DNA from: Comamonadaceae bacterium
GTDB taxonomy: Bacteria; Pseudomonadota; Gammaproteobacteria; Burkholderiales; Burkholderiaceae_C
Reading direction: 5' to 3'
Assembly (NCBI GenBank): GCA_947453965.1
Contig: CANGIQ010000014.1
Coordinates: 1 to 64,000, forward strand
Length of the DNA: 64,000 nucleotides
Shown here: one piece after another, positions 1 to 7,380 of the stretch
How positions within the stretch are numbered: position 1 is the first letter of the stretch
How the letters are laid out: each line of letters opens with the position of its first letter
Program-made: the position numbers and the translations under genes
Notes under the pieces: generated by a model
What the model was told of the DNA's origin: nothing
Seen by the model: the letters and a program-made list of their open reading frames with translations, nothing else
The model's database searches: none

Positions 1-168
1 ATGTTCCCGCAAGAGCAAATTCGAATTGTTCGTTTGCTCATCGAACGTGTCCAAATCACAGACACAGCGATTGAGATTGATTGGCTGCACTCAGGCTGGT
101 TGCAACTGGCGTGTGAGCTTGTGCCCAACAGCATCGGCGCTGAGTTGGCAGAAATGGAGCAAGCATGA
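1..168 (+). CDS. Large serine recombinase, C-terminal fragment (gene enters from left edge)
   Basis: Only the last 55 codons are in the window, read in frame 1 and ending in TGA at 166-168. The visible peptide (FPQEQIRIVRLLIERVQI near its start) matches the C-terminal region of resolvase/invertase-type large serine recombinases, where a 'LFPAEQ.RIV.LLVERV' segment is characteristic. Such enzymes cut and rejoin DNA at att sites through a serine nucleophile; the catalytic domain would lie left of position 1 and cannot be seen. The stop overlaps the ATG of the next gene (ATGA), so the two are probably co-translated. The true start is outside the window. Family assignment is fairly secure; substrate is unknown. 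Confidence 0.7.
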   Translation: MFPQEQIRIVRLLIERVQITDTAIEIDWLHSGWLQLACELVPNSIGAELAEMEQA

Positions 169-692
169 ACCGAGTCAAAACAATTCTGAGCCAGATGGGC
201 AACGCTAAGACGGTCCGTAGCGGAAAGAAGGAAGGGCTTCGACTCACCACAGTCATTCCAATGCGCATTGAGCGCCACCATGCAACCAAGGTCATCATCA
301 GCCCCGAAGATGAAGACCCCAGAACGAATGCCAAACCGTGGCGGTCGACTATGGATGCCAAGCTCATCAAAGCGTTGGGCAGAGCTGTCTTTTGGCAGCA
401 CCTCATCGACACGGGGCGTGTGGCCAACATGACTGAGCTTGCGCGCGCCGAAGGGATGGACAAGGTGCGTGTGCACAAGATCTTGAAACTGGCGCGTTTG
501 TCGCCCTCTATCGCCGAGCGAGTTGCCTGCGCTAAGGGGCCTGTAGGCCTCTCCTTTGAGTTCTTTATGCGAAAGCAACTGCCAGACAGCTGGGAGGAAC
601 AAGAGGCCTTAATCGCGGGTTTATCAACGAAGTTCAAATCGCCTGAGCTCACCACCTCTGAGCCCAAACACGATGCTCGCAAAGCCGCATAG
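165..692 (+). CDS. Recombinase-linked helix-turn-helix protein
   Basis: The 175-residue product starts at an ATG that overlaps the recombinase stop, implying translational coupling. Residues about 70-115 (LGRAVFWQHLIDTG, then TELARAEGMDKVRVHKIL) resemble the ParB/KorB-like helix-turn-helix of small proteins that accompany serine recombinases in proteobacterial islands. The first 60 residues are basic and polar with no recognisable domain. A role in DNA binding or in controlling the recombinase is inference from fold and neighbour. A strong hairpin with a T-run follows at 745-768. I do not recognise a named family beyond this association. Confidence 0.6.
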   Translation: MNRVKTILSQMGNAKTVRSGKKEGLRLTTVIPMRIERHHATKVIISPEDEDPRTNAKPWRSTMDAKLIKALGRAVFWQHLIDTGRVANMTELARAEGMDKVRVHKILKLARLSPSIAERVACAKGPVGLSFEFFMRKQLPDSWEEQEALIAGLSTKFKSPELTTSEPKHDARKAA

Positions 693-744
693 ATAGGGCA
701 TCTCAAAGGGGGACGACCAACGCAAAACAGAGAACAGAGACGAG

Positions 745-768
745 AAAGGGCTGCATGGCAGCCCTTTT
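745..768 (+). terminator. Intrinsic terminator after the recombinase/HTH pair
   Basis: AAAGGGCTGC and GCAGCCCTTT form a perfect 10-bp stem around a 3-nt loop, and the 3' arm runs on into further T residues. It lies about 50 nt downstream of the helix-turn-helix gene stop on the same strand. Confidence 0.75.
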
Positions 769-843
769 TGCTTGGATGTGTGAGGGGTGTGAAAACGCAT
801 CCCCTGCTCGAACCCCCCACACACTGGGGCTTCGCGCCAAAAG

Positions 844-872
844 AAAAAGCCTCGAGGATATCGAGGCTTTTC
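844..872 (-). terminator. Intrinsic terminator downstream of tRNA-Thr
   Basis: The arms AAAGCCTCGA and TCGAGGCTTT flank a short loop. On the minus strand the stem is followed by a T-rich run (TTTTTCTTTT). It begins 4 nt past the encoded CCA end of the tRNA and would end the transcript. Confidence 0.8.
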
Positions 873-875
873 AAA

Positions 876-951
876 TGGTGCCGCTTGTCGGATTCGAACT
901 GACGACCTACCGCTTACAAGGCGGGTGCTCTACCAACTGAGCTAAAGCGGC
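876..951 (-). tRNA. tRNA-Thr (anticodon TGT)
   Basis: The reverse complement folds as a 76-nt cloverleaf with CCA encoded: acceptor GCCGCTT/AAGCGGC, D-stem GCTC/GAGC, anticodon loop CTTGTAA giving TGT, and T-loop TTCGAAT. Two pairs are irregular: C27 faces T43 at the top of the anticodon stem, and A52 faces C62 inside the T-stem (GTCAG against CCGAC). The gene lies 29 nt downstream of sspB on the same strand and may be co-transcribed with it. Its 3' end faces the recombinase, which is the usual side for integration into tRNA genes. Confidence 0.93.
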
Positions 952-980
952 ATGTGCAATATTCTATGCGAAGAAACCAC

Positions 981-1469
981 TCATTTCACACGCGTGAGCG
1001 TCGGTCGACCATTTTGTGGTGTCGGATGGGGCGGCTCATCATCTGAATCGTGAGCCTCATGCGAGCTCTCGACAGCGCTGAGCGAAGGACGGGTTGTAGC
1101 AGCAACCGTTGGAGTTGCTGCCACCGACGCCTCCGACTTGCCTGCAACAGGCATCGGGAAGGCCATACCTTGACCATTCTCACGGGCGTAAATGGCCAGC
1201 ACACGACTGACAGGCACAATGATTTCACGCGGCACGCCGCCGAAACGGGCTTTGAATTCAATGAACTCATTGCCCAAGGTCATGCCCCCCGTGGCGTCGT
1301 AACTCACATTCAAAACGATTTCACCGTTCTTCACATACTCCATCGGCACCTGCACGGACTCGTCCACCAACACGGCCACATAGGGCGTGAAGCCGTTGTC
1401 GGTACACCACTCGTGCAAAGCACGAATCAGGTACGGCCGTGTTGAAGAAGCGTCTGGAGCGTTGAGCAT
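981..1469 (-). CDS. sspB: ClpXP specificity-enhancing factor SspB
   Basis: SspB is an adaptor that binds ssrA-tagged peptides from stalled ribosomes and delivers them to ClpXP. The 162-residue product has the conserved N-terminal peptide-binding domain (about residues 1-110, including RPYLIRALHEWCTDNGFTPY), then an Ala/Ser-rich linker with an acidic patch, and ends GRPTLTRVK. That ending matches the C-terminal ClpX-docking tail known from E. coli SspB (GRPALRVVK), so the adaptor should be functional. The ATG lies 5 nt after the sspA stop, consistent with an sspAB operon. Confidence 0.95.
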   Translation of the reverse strand: MLNAPDASSTRPYLIRALHEWCTDNGFTPYVAVLVDESVQVPMEYVKNGEIVLNVSYDATGGMTLGNEFIEFKARFGGVPREIIVPVSRVLAIYARENGQGMAFPMPVAGKSEASVAATPTVAATTRPSLSAVESSHEAHDSDDEPPHPTPQNGRPTLTRVK

Positions 1470-1474
1470 ACGAA

Positions 1475-2086
1475 TTACTTGCGCATGACTTTCTCAGAAG
1501 GCGTCAATGCTTCAATGTAGGCAGGACGCGAGAAGATGCGTTCGGCGTACTTGAGCAAAGGCGCGGCGTTCTTTGACAACTCAATGCCGTAGTGATCCAA
1601 ACGCCACAGCAAGGGTGCAATCGCCACGTCCAACATGGAGAAGTTGTCACCCAGCATGTACTTGTTTTTCAAGAACACGGGGGCCAATTGCGTCAAACGG
1701 TCACGGATGTGTGAACGCGCTTTTTCGAGCGCTTTGTCGTTGGCCTTGGTCACGCGAGATTCCAAAGTGGTCACATGCGTGAACAACTCTTTTTCGAAAT
1801 TCAACAAGAACAAACGAACACGTGCGCGGTCCACAGGATCACCAGGCATCAGCTGGGGATGTGGGAAACGCTCATCAATGTATTCGTTGATGATGTTGGA
1901 TTCATACAAAATCAAATCGCGCTCGACCAGGATAGGCACCTGGCCGTAGGGGTTCATCACATTGATGTCTTCGGGTTTGTTGTAAAGATCTACATCGCGG
2001 ATTTCAAAGTCCATGCCTTTTTCAAACAAGACAAAACGGCAGCGATGAGAGAAGGGACACGTGGTTCCCGAATAAAGCACCATCAT
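1475..2086 (-). CDS. sspA: Stringent starvation protein A (GST-fold)
   Basis: SspA is a glutathione-S-transferase-like protein that binds RNA polymerase and promotes stress and acid-tolerance transcription. The 203-residue product has a thioredoxin-fold N-terminal half (SGTTCPFSHRCR at about 6-17, NPYGQVPIL, YESNIINEYI) and an all-helical C-terminal half. An AGGAG Shine-Dalgarno sequence precedes tandem ATG codons at 2086 and 2083. The pet operon terminator lies immediately upstream, so sspA is either expressed by readthrough or has a promoter in the 90-nt gap. Confidence 0.93.
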   Translation of the reverse strand: MMVLYSGTTCPFSHRCRFVLFEKGMDFEIRDVDLYNKPEDINVMNPYGQVPILVERDLILYESNIINEYIDERFPHPQLMPGDPVDRARVRLFLLNFEKELFTHVTTLESRVTKANDKALEKARSHIRDRLTQLAPVFLKNKYMLGDNFSMLDVAIAPLLWRLDHYGIELSKNAAPLLKYAERIFSRPAYIEALTPSEKVMRK

Positions 2087-2100
2087 GATGGGCGGCTCCT

Positions 2101-2136
2101 AAAAATCAAAAAGAGTGACAGGCTGACCTGTCACTC
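2101..2136 (-). terminator. Intrinsic terminator of the pet operon
   Basis: GAGTGACAGG and CCTGTCACTC form a perfect 10-bp stem with a 4-nt loop, followed on the minus strand by TTTTTGATTTTT. It separates petC from sspA. Confidence 0.88.
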
Positions 2137-2144
2137 CGTGAGGT

Positions 2145-2167
2145 GATGATGGGACGAGCCCATCATC
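2145..2167 (-). other. Second hairpin directly after petC
   Basis: GATGATGGG and CCCATCATC form a 9-bp stem with a 5-nt loop, lying between the petC stop and the terminator stem. It has no T-run of its own. It could protect the mRNA 3' end or assist termination; that role is inference. Confidence 0.6.
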
Positions 2168-2179
2168 GATGTGGATCAA

Positions 2180-2938
2180 TTACTTGACGTCTTTCCAGAA
2201 CGACGCATTCAAGCGCCAAGCGATCACCATAAAGCAAGTCAAGAACAACAAGACCCACACACCAATGCGAACACGGGTATTTTGTGCAGGCTCGCCCATC
2301 CATTGCAAGTAACCCACGAGGTCACCCATGGCTTGGTCGTATTCCAAAGCCGACATAGTTCCTGGCGTAACTTGCTCCCAGCCTTTGAAGACCTGAACCT
2401 GATGGCCATGCTCTTCGTGCGTGTCGTAAACCGGACGACGCACGCCCTGCAATTGCCACAACACGTGGGGCATGCCCACGTTCGGGAATACCAAGTTGTT
2501 CCATCCTGTGGCCTTGGTTTCGTCACGGTAGAACGAACGCATGTAGGTGTAGAGGTAATCTGCACCGGTGCCGCCATGGCCCGCACGTGAACGTGCGATC
2601 ACGGTCAGATCGGGTGGGTTAGCGCCAAACCATTCTTTGGCTTGCTTGGGATCAATATTGGCCTTCATGGTGTCACCCACTTTTTCAGTGGTGAACAACA
2701 GGTTGTCCTTGATCTGTTGCGTTGTCAAACCGATGTCTGTCAAACGGTTGTAACGCATGAAAGCCGCCGAGTGGCAGTTCAAGCAGTGGTTGACAAAAAT
2801 CTTGGCGCCGTTTTGCAAAGCCGCCAAATCATTGGTTTTGTTGGGCGCTTTGTCCCAAGCGATGGTGTCGCCACCCGAAGCCTGTGCACCGGCCACCAGA
2901 CCGAGGGCAAGCGCCAAGCTGAGAATAATTTTTTTCAT
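2180..2938 (-). CDS. petC: Ubiquinol-cytochrome c reductase, cytochrome c1
   Basis: Cytochrome c1 carries electrons from the Rieske centre to periplasmic cytochrome c. The 252-residue product has a signal peptide (about 1-20, ending AQA), a haem-binding CLNCH motif at 52-56, a probable axial methionine at about 156 (NVGMPHVL) and a C-terminal membrane anchor (VWVLLFLTCFMVIAW) followed by basic residues. It is the third gene of petABC and is followed by two hairpins. The length is normal for betaproteobacteria. Confidence 0.96.
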   Translation of the reverse strand: MKKIILSLALALGLVAGAQASGGDTIAWDKAPNKTNDLAALQNGAKIFVNHCLNCHSAAFMRYNRLTDIGLTTQQIKDNLLFTTEKVGDTMKANIDPKQAKEWFGANPPDLTVIARSRAGHGGTGADYLYTYMRSFYRDETKATGWNNLVFPNVGMPHVLWQLQGVRRPVYDTHEEHGHQVQVFKGWEQVTPGTMSALEYDQAMGDLVGYLQWMGEPAQNTRVRIGVWVLLFLTCFMVIAWRLNASFWKDVK

Positions 2939-2958
2939 GGTTATGTGCTCCGTGAATC

Positions 2959-4368
2959 TCAGTGAGGCGTAAACGTCACGCGGTCAGGCACTGGCTTGGT
3001 TTGGCCAATGCGACTCCACCAAGGCATCAACAAGAAGAAGCCAAAGTAGAACAAGGTACCGACTTGCGACACGCGCTCGCCGATGGGCGATGGTGGTTGC
3101 ACACCCAAGTAAGCCAAGACCACAAAGTTGACGACGAACACGCCGTACATGTACTTGTGCCAATCAGGACGGTAGCGGATTGATTTGACTTCGCAATGGT
3201 CCAACCAAGGCAAGAAGAACAAGATCACCACGGCACCACCCATCACCACCACACCCCAGAACTTGGCGTCGATGGAGAGCATGAGCAAGGACACCACGAC
3301 GGCAGCACCCACGATGGCACCTTTGAAGATGTTGGCGAAGTTGGCACGGGTCGCGCCAAAGAAAGCCCCTGCCAAAACGCAAGCAATCAAGGCATACATC
3401 ATCTCGCTGGTGATGGCACGCAACATCGAATAGAAAGGCGTGAAATACCAGACAGGTGCAATGTGCAACGGTGTCTTCAGAGGGTCCGCAGGAATGAAGT
3501 TATTGTATTCGAGGAAATAACCACCGAATTCAGGCGCGAAGAAAATGATCGCGCTGAACACCAACAAGAAGCCGCTCACGCCCATGATGTCGTGCACGCT
3601 GTAGTAGGGGTGGAAAGGAATACCGTCCAAAGGATGGCCATGAGCATCTTTGGGCGCGTTCGGACCTTTGATTTCCACGCCATCAGGGTTGTTCGAACCC
3701 ACTTCATGCAACGCAATGATGTGCGCCACCACCAAGCCCAACAGGACGAGTGGCACAGCAATCACGTGGAAGCTGAAGAAACGGTTCAAGGTCGCATCGC
3801 TCACCACATAGTCGCCGCGAATCAGCAAAGCCAAGTCAGGGCCGACAAAAGGCACAGCAGCAAACAAGTTCACGATCACTTGCGCGCCCCAGTAGGACAT
3901 CTGACCCCAAGGCAACAAGTAACCCATGAAGGCTTCAGCCATCAAGCACAAGAAAATGGCGCAGCCAAAAATCCACACCAACTCACGTGGCTTGCGGTAA
4001 GAACCGTAAATCAAACCACGGTACATGTGCAAATACACGACGATGAAGAACGCAGAAGCGCCGGTCGAGTGCATGTAGCGAATCAACCAACCCCACGGCA
4101 CATCGCGCATGATGTATTCCACCGAGGCGAACGCCAACGTGGCATCCGGCTTGTAGTGCATGACCAAGAAAATACCGGTCACAATTTGGATCACCAGCAC
4201 CAACAGCGCCAAAGAGCCAAAGAAGTACCAGAAGTTGAAGTTCTTGGGTGCGTAGTACTCGGACAAATGCTCTTTGTAGAGCTTTGAGGCTGGGAAACGG
4301 TTGTCCACCCAGTTGAGCAATTTTTCGCCAGTGCTGGCGTTGGGAGAGATTTCTTTAAATTCAGCCAT
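2959..4368 (-). CDS. petB: Ubiquinol-cytochrome c reductase, cytochrome b
   Basis: This is the membrane core of the bc1 complex, holding two b haems and the Qo and Qi quinone sites. The 469-residue protein is full length and hydrophobic throughout, with characteristic segments WGWLIRYMHSTGAS, LLPWGQMSYWGAQV and PLHIAPVWYFTPFYSMLRA. The Qo motif reads PVWY instead of the mitochondrial PEWY; I recall PVWY as the beta/gamma-proteobacterial form, so it is probably not a defect. The gene lies 11 nt after petA and 20 nt before petC. Confidence 0.97.
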   Translation of the reverse strand: MAEFKEISPNASTGEKLLNWVDNRFPASKLYKEHLSEYYAPKNFNFWYFFGSLALLVLVIQIVTGIFLVMHYKPDATLAFASVEYIMRDVPWGWLIRYMHSTGASAFFIVVYLHMYRGLIYGSYRKPRELVWIFGCAIFLCLMAEAFMGYLLPWGQMSYWGAQVIVNLFAAVPFVGPDLALLIRGDYVVSDATLNRFFSFHVIAVPLVLLGLVVAHIIALHEVGSNNPDGVEIKGPNAPKDAHGHPLDGIPFHPYYSVHDIMGVSGFLLVFSAIIFFAPEFGGYFLEYNNFIPADPLKTPLHIAPVWYFTPFYSMLRAITSEMMYALIACVLAGAFFGATRANFANIFKGAIVGAAVVVSLLMLSIDAKFWGVVVMGGAVVILFFLPWLDHCEVKSIRYRPDWHKYMYGVFVVNFVVLAYLGVQPPSPIGERVSQVGTLFYFGFFLLMPWWSRIGQTKPVPDRVTFTPH

Positions 4369-4379
4369 GGTGTGTCCTA

Positions 4380-4979
4380 TCAGGCTTTCTTGTCTTCACC
4401 AATGAGCAACTTGGTGTCGGACAGGTACATGTGTGGCGGGATTTCCAGATTGTCTGGCGCGGGTTTGTTCTTGAACACACGACCTGCCATGTCGAAGGTC
4501 GAGCCATGGCATGGGCACAAGAAGCCACCTTGCCAATCGTCTGGCAAGGAAGGTTGCGCACCCATTTGGAATTTGTCTGAAGGCGAGCAGCCCAAGTGGG
4601 TACAAATGCCCACGGCCACAAACACTTCAGGTTTGATGGAGCGCGCTTGATTGCGCGCGTACTCAGGCGTCAGTTCAGAAGGCTTGCGCTCTGACTTGGG
4701 GTCAGCGAGCTGACCCTCTGTTTTGTTGAGCGCCTCAAGTTGCTCGGGCGTGCGCTTGACGACCCAAACAGGCTTACCACGCCACTCGACGGTCATTTTT
4801 TCGCCGGGTTTCAGGGCAGAAATATCGACTTCGACCGCAGCACCGGCGGCTTTCGCCTTTTCGGAGGGTTGAAACGTACTCACAAAAGGCACGGCAACTG
4901 CCGCGCCGCCAACTGCACCAGCGCAAGTCGAGGCGATGAGCCACGTGCGTTTACTGGTGTCTACTGGGGTGTCACTCAT
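4380..4979 (-). CDS. petA: Ubiquinol-cytochrome c reductase, Rieske iron-sulfur subunit
   Basis: PetA carries the [2Fe-2S] cluster that takes the first electron from ubiquinol. From the ATG at 4979 the protein has 199 residues; this start is chosen because GAGG lies just upstream, while the 4-codon longer frame lacks such support. Cluster ligands are C126 and H128 (CTHLGC) and C155 and H158 (CPCHGS). The N-terminus SKRTWLIAS followed by a hydrophobic stretch is a Tat-type signal anchor, but with Lys-Arg at 10-11 instead of the twin arginines. The tatABC genes are nearby in this window. Confidence 0.96.
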   Translation of the reverse strand: MSDTPVDTSKRTWLIASTCAGAVGGAAVAVPFVSTFQPSEKAKAAGAAVEVDISALKPGEKMTVEWRGKPVWVVKRTPEQLEALNKTEGQLADPKSERKPSELTPEYARNQARSIKPEVFVAVGICTHLGCSPSDKFQMGAQPSLPDDWQGGFLCPCHGSTFDMAGRVFKNKPAPDNLEIPPHMYLSDTKLLIGEDKKA

Positions 4980-5020
4980 GGATGTCCTCAAACAATTGTC
5001 ACTGGTTGGGTTAGCCGCAA

Positions 5021-5026
5021 ATTGTA
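5021..5026 (-). promoter_or_regulatory. Probable -10 box of the petABC operon
   Basis: TACAAT on the minus strand lies about 40 nt upstream of the petA start, in the divergent petA-mscL region. No good -35 hexamer is seen at standard spacing, so the call is tentative. Confidence 0.4.
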
Positions 5027-5123
5027 GCTGACCGCTGAAAAGGATTTTTTGAACACGCCCATCGGGTGGCTGAGAACGATTTGGTAATATTTTGAATACT
5101 TAAAAAGTAAATAAGGAAATCTC

Positions 5124-5540
5124 ATGTTCAAAGAATTCAAAACTTTTGCACTCAAAGGCAATGTGGTCGACTTGGCCGTCGGTGTCATCATTGGCGCAGC
5201 CTTCGGCAAGATTGTTGAATCAGCCGTGAACGACCTGATCATGCCCATCATTTCGGGGCTCGTGGGACGCGTTGACTTCTCCAATCTCTTCTTGGCGCTA
5301 GGGGCTGCACCAGAAGGCACAGCGCAGACCTTGGATGCCTTGCGCAAAGCCGGTGTCCCCGTCTTGGCCTACGGCAGTTTCATAACGGTGTGCGTGAATT
5401 TCATCATCCTTGCCTTCATCATTTTTGTGATGATCAAGCAAATCAACAAACTCAAAACCACCGAAGCACCGCCTGCCCCACCCGCCATCTCTGAAGAAAT
5501 TTTGTTGTTGCGCGACATTCGCAACAGCTTGCAAAAATAA
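5124..5540 (+). CDS. mscL: Large-conductance mechanosensitive channel MscL
   Basis: MscL opens a wide inner-membrane pore under extreme turgor and releases solutes on osmotic downshock. The 138-residue product has the typical amphipathic N-terminus ([20 protein letters not shown]), a first membrane helix through [16 protein letters not shown], a periplasmic loop, a second helix ([14 protein letters not shown]) and a short charged C-terminal bundle. An AAGGAAAT Shine-Dalgarno precedes the ATG. It is monocistronic, divergent from petA and convergent with pdxA, whose stop is 11 nt away. Confidence 0.96.
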   Translation: MFKEFKTFALKGNVVDLAVGVIIGAAFGKIVESAVNDLIMPIISGLVGRVDFSNLFLALGAAPEGTAQTLDALRKAGVPVLAYGSFITVCVNFIILAFIIFVMIKQINKLKTTEAPPAPPAISEEILLLRDIRNSLQK

Positions 5541-5551
5541 ACGCGAATGGC

Positions 5552-6610
5552 CTACGGGCGCAGTTGACGCGCCGTCTGCAAGGCGGCCAACAAACTGGCC
5601 GGGTCAGCGCGTCCAGTCCCTGCCAAATCAAACGCCGTGCCGTGATCTGGACTGGTACGCACCAAGGGTAGACCTAAGGTGACGTTGACGCCCTGCTCCA
5701 CGCCCAGGTACTTCACAGGGATCAAGCCTTGGTCGTGGTACATGGCAATCACCACGTCAAACTCTCCAGGCGCGCCGTTCTTGGCGCGGGCGCGCATGAA
5801 GATGGTGTCGGGCGCCAACGGACCACTCACCCACAGTCCTTCCGCGCGCGCTTGCTGCACAGCAGGAATGATGATGTCGAGCTCTTCGCGCCCCATCAAA
5901 CCGCCTTCGCCCGCGTGGGGGTTCAGACCTGCCACCCCCATGTGGGGCGCGCGTCCTGTTGCGGCCAACTGCGCCTGATGCGTGATACGCAGGGTTTGCA
6001 ACACATTCTCAATCGTCACCGCCTCAATCGCATCGCGCAAAGACACATGGATGCTGACCAACACCGTGCGCAGCTCGGGATTGGCCAACATCATGCGCAC
6101 AGGCAAATCGTCCACCACCACACCCAGGTGCAAGGCCGCACAAGCTTGCAGCATTTCGGTATGCCCTGGAAAAGGCACACCCGCAGCGGCCAAGGCCTCT
6201 TTATGCAAAGGCGCAGTCACCACAGACGCCACCTCCCCTCGCAACGCAGCATGGGCAGCCCACACCACAGCGTCGGCGGCCAACTGCCCAGCAACCGCGC
6301 TGATTTGCCCCCAAGCGGGCAGCTGCGCAGCACTGAGCGCTTGGGACACTTGCAATACGGGCATGTCACCTGCTGCACGCATGCGAGGCAATTCGCTCAG
6401 TTGCGCCACAGGCAGCACCTGAATCCGGGGTGCCTGGGGCTGAACGCGGGCCAATAAATCGACCGCACGCTGCATGGCAGCTACATCTCCCACCACCACG
6501 CAGTTGTGCATTTGTGCTGGTGAATCACGGAACGCTTTGACAACGATCTCTGGCCCAATGCCCGCTACATCACCGAGCGTGATGGCCATTGGAAGCAAAG
6601 AATTCGCCAT
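5552..6610 (-). CDS. pdxA: 4-hydroxythreonine-4-phosphate dehydrogenase PdxA
   Basis: PdxA oxidises 4-phosphohydroxy-L-threonine in the DXP-dependent vitamin B6 pathway. The product has 352 residues from the ATG at 6610; a GTG at 6616 overlapping the preceding stop (GTGA) is the alternative. Recognisable segments are ITLGDVAGIGPEI at the N-terminus, PGHTEML (metal-binding His), HAGEGGLMGREE, YHDQGLIPVKYLG and TSPDHGTAFDLAGTG. It follows the Nif3-like gene with essentially no gap, suggesting one operon. Length matches the family. Confidence 0.95.
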   Translation of the reverse strand: MANSLLPMAITLGDVAGIGPEIVVKAFRDSPAQMHNCVVVGDVAAMQRAVDLLARVQPQAPRIQVLPVAQLSELPRMRAAGDMPVLQVSQALSAAQLPAWGQISAVAGQLAADAVVWAAHAALRGEVASVVTAPLHKEALAAAGVPFPGHTEMLQACAALHLGVVVDDLPVRMMLANPELRTVLVSIHVSLRDAIEAVTIENVLQTLRITHQAQLAATGRAPHMGVAGLNPHAGEGGLMGREELDIIIPAVQQARAEGLWVSGPLAPDTIFMRARAKNGAPGEFDVVIAMYHDQGLIPVKYLGVEQGVNVTLGLPLVRTSPDHGTAFDLAGTGRADPASLLAALQTARQLRP

Positions 6611-6612
6611 GC

Positions 6613-7380
6613 TCACGCCGGGTTGTCGATCTCAATGAACTGGTGTGTCACACCCAATTGCGCCGCCACATGGGTGGCCACAGCAGGCGCACCGTAGCGT
6701 TCGGTGGCGTGATGGCCACAGGCCAAAAAGGCGACACCCGTTTCGCGTGCCAAATGGGCCTGAGGCTCCGAAATCTCTCCCGTGATGAAGGCATCAGCAC
6801 CCGCCGCAATGGCCGCTTCAAAATAACTTTGCGCCCCACCAGTGCACCATGCCACACGGCGAATTTCACGTCCGTCACCCAAGGCAACCACCGGCGCACG
6901 GCCCAAGGCCTTGGCCACGCTGTGGGCCAAGGCATCAGCACCGGCAAAGGTTTGACCATCCGCACGCATGCCAGACAAACCTAAATCTTGCTCACCGAAG
7001 TTGCGATCTGCCACCAGCCCTAAGCGCAAACCAAATTGTGCGTTGTTGCCCCACTGTGGGTGCGCATCCAAAGGCAGGTGGTAAGCAAGCAAATTGATGT
7101 CATGCGCCAACAGCAACTGCAAACGCTGCTTCATCCAACCGGTCACCGTGCCATCTTGACCACGCCAAAACAAACCATGGTGCACAAAAATAGCGTCGGC
7201 TTTGACATCGATCGCGGCCTCAATCAGCGCACGGCTGGCCGTCACCCCTGAAACGATGTGCGCAATGCGATCGCGCCCCTCTACCTGCAGGCCATTGGGG
7301 CCATAGTCTTTGAAACGCTGAGGCTGCAACAGTTCATCACACGCAGCCAGCAGCGTTTGGCGCAAAACGTGGTGGCTCAT
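6613..7380 (-). CDS. Nif3-like dinuclear metal-centre protein
   Basis: The 255-residue product belongs to the Nif3/YbgI (DUF34) family of hexameric proteins binding two metal ions; related proteins have been annotated as GTP cyclohydrolase I type 2, but the biological role is unsettled. Metal-ligand signatures are visible as FVHHGLFW near the N-terminus and LACGHHATERYG near the C-terminus. It overlaps the protease gene upstream by 4 nt and also abuts pdxA, so the three are likely co-transcribed. Confidence 0.9.
   Translation of the reverse strand: MSHHVLRQTLLAACDELLQPQRFKDYGPNGLQVEGRDRIAHIVSGVTASRALIEAAIDVKADAIFVHHGLFWRGQDGTVTGWMKQRLQLLLAHDINLLAYHLPLDAHPQWGNNAQFGLRLGLVADRNFGEQDLGLSGMRADGQTFAGADALAHSVAKALGRAPVVALGDGREIRRVAWCTGGAQSYFEAAIAAGADAFITGEISEPQAHLARETGVAFLACGHHATERYGAPAVATHVAAQLGVTHQFIEIDNPA

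Noticed and set aside
56-874. A 272-codon frame opposite the recombinase and HTH genes
   Set aside because: It runs through a terminator and the HTH gene antisense, with no conserved features.
3447-3461. PVWY in place of PEWY in cytochrome b as a damaged Qo site
   Set aside because: I recall PVWY as the regular beta/gammaproteobacterial variant, and the rest of the protein is intact.
3196-4287. A 363-codon frame antisense to petB
   Set aside because: It mirrors a complete cytochrome b gene and has shadow-type composition.
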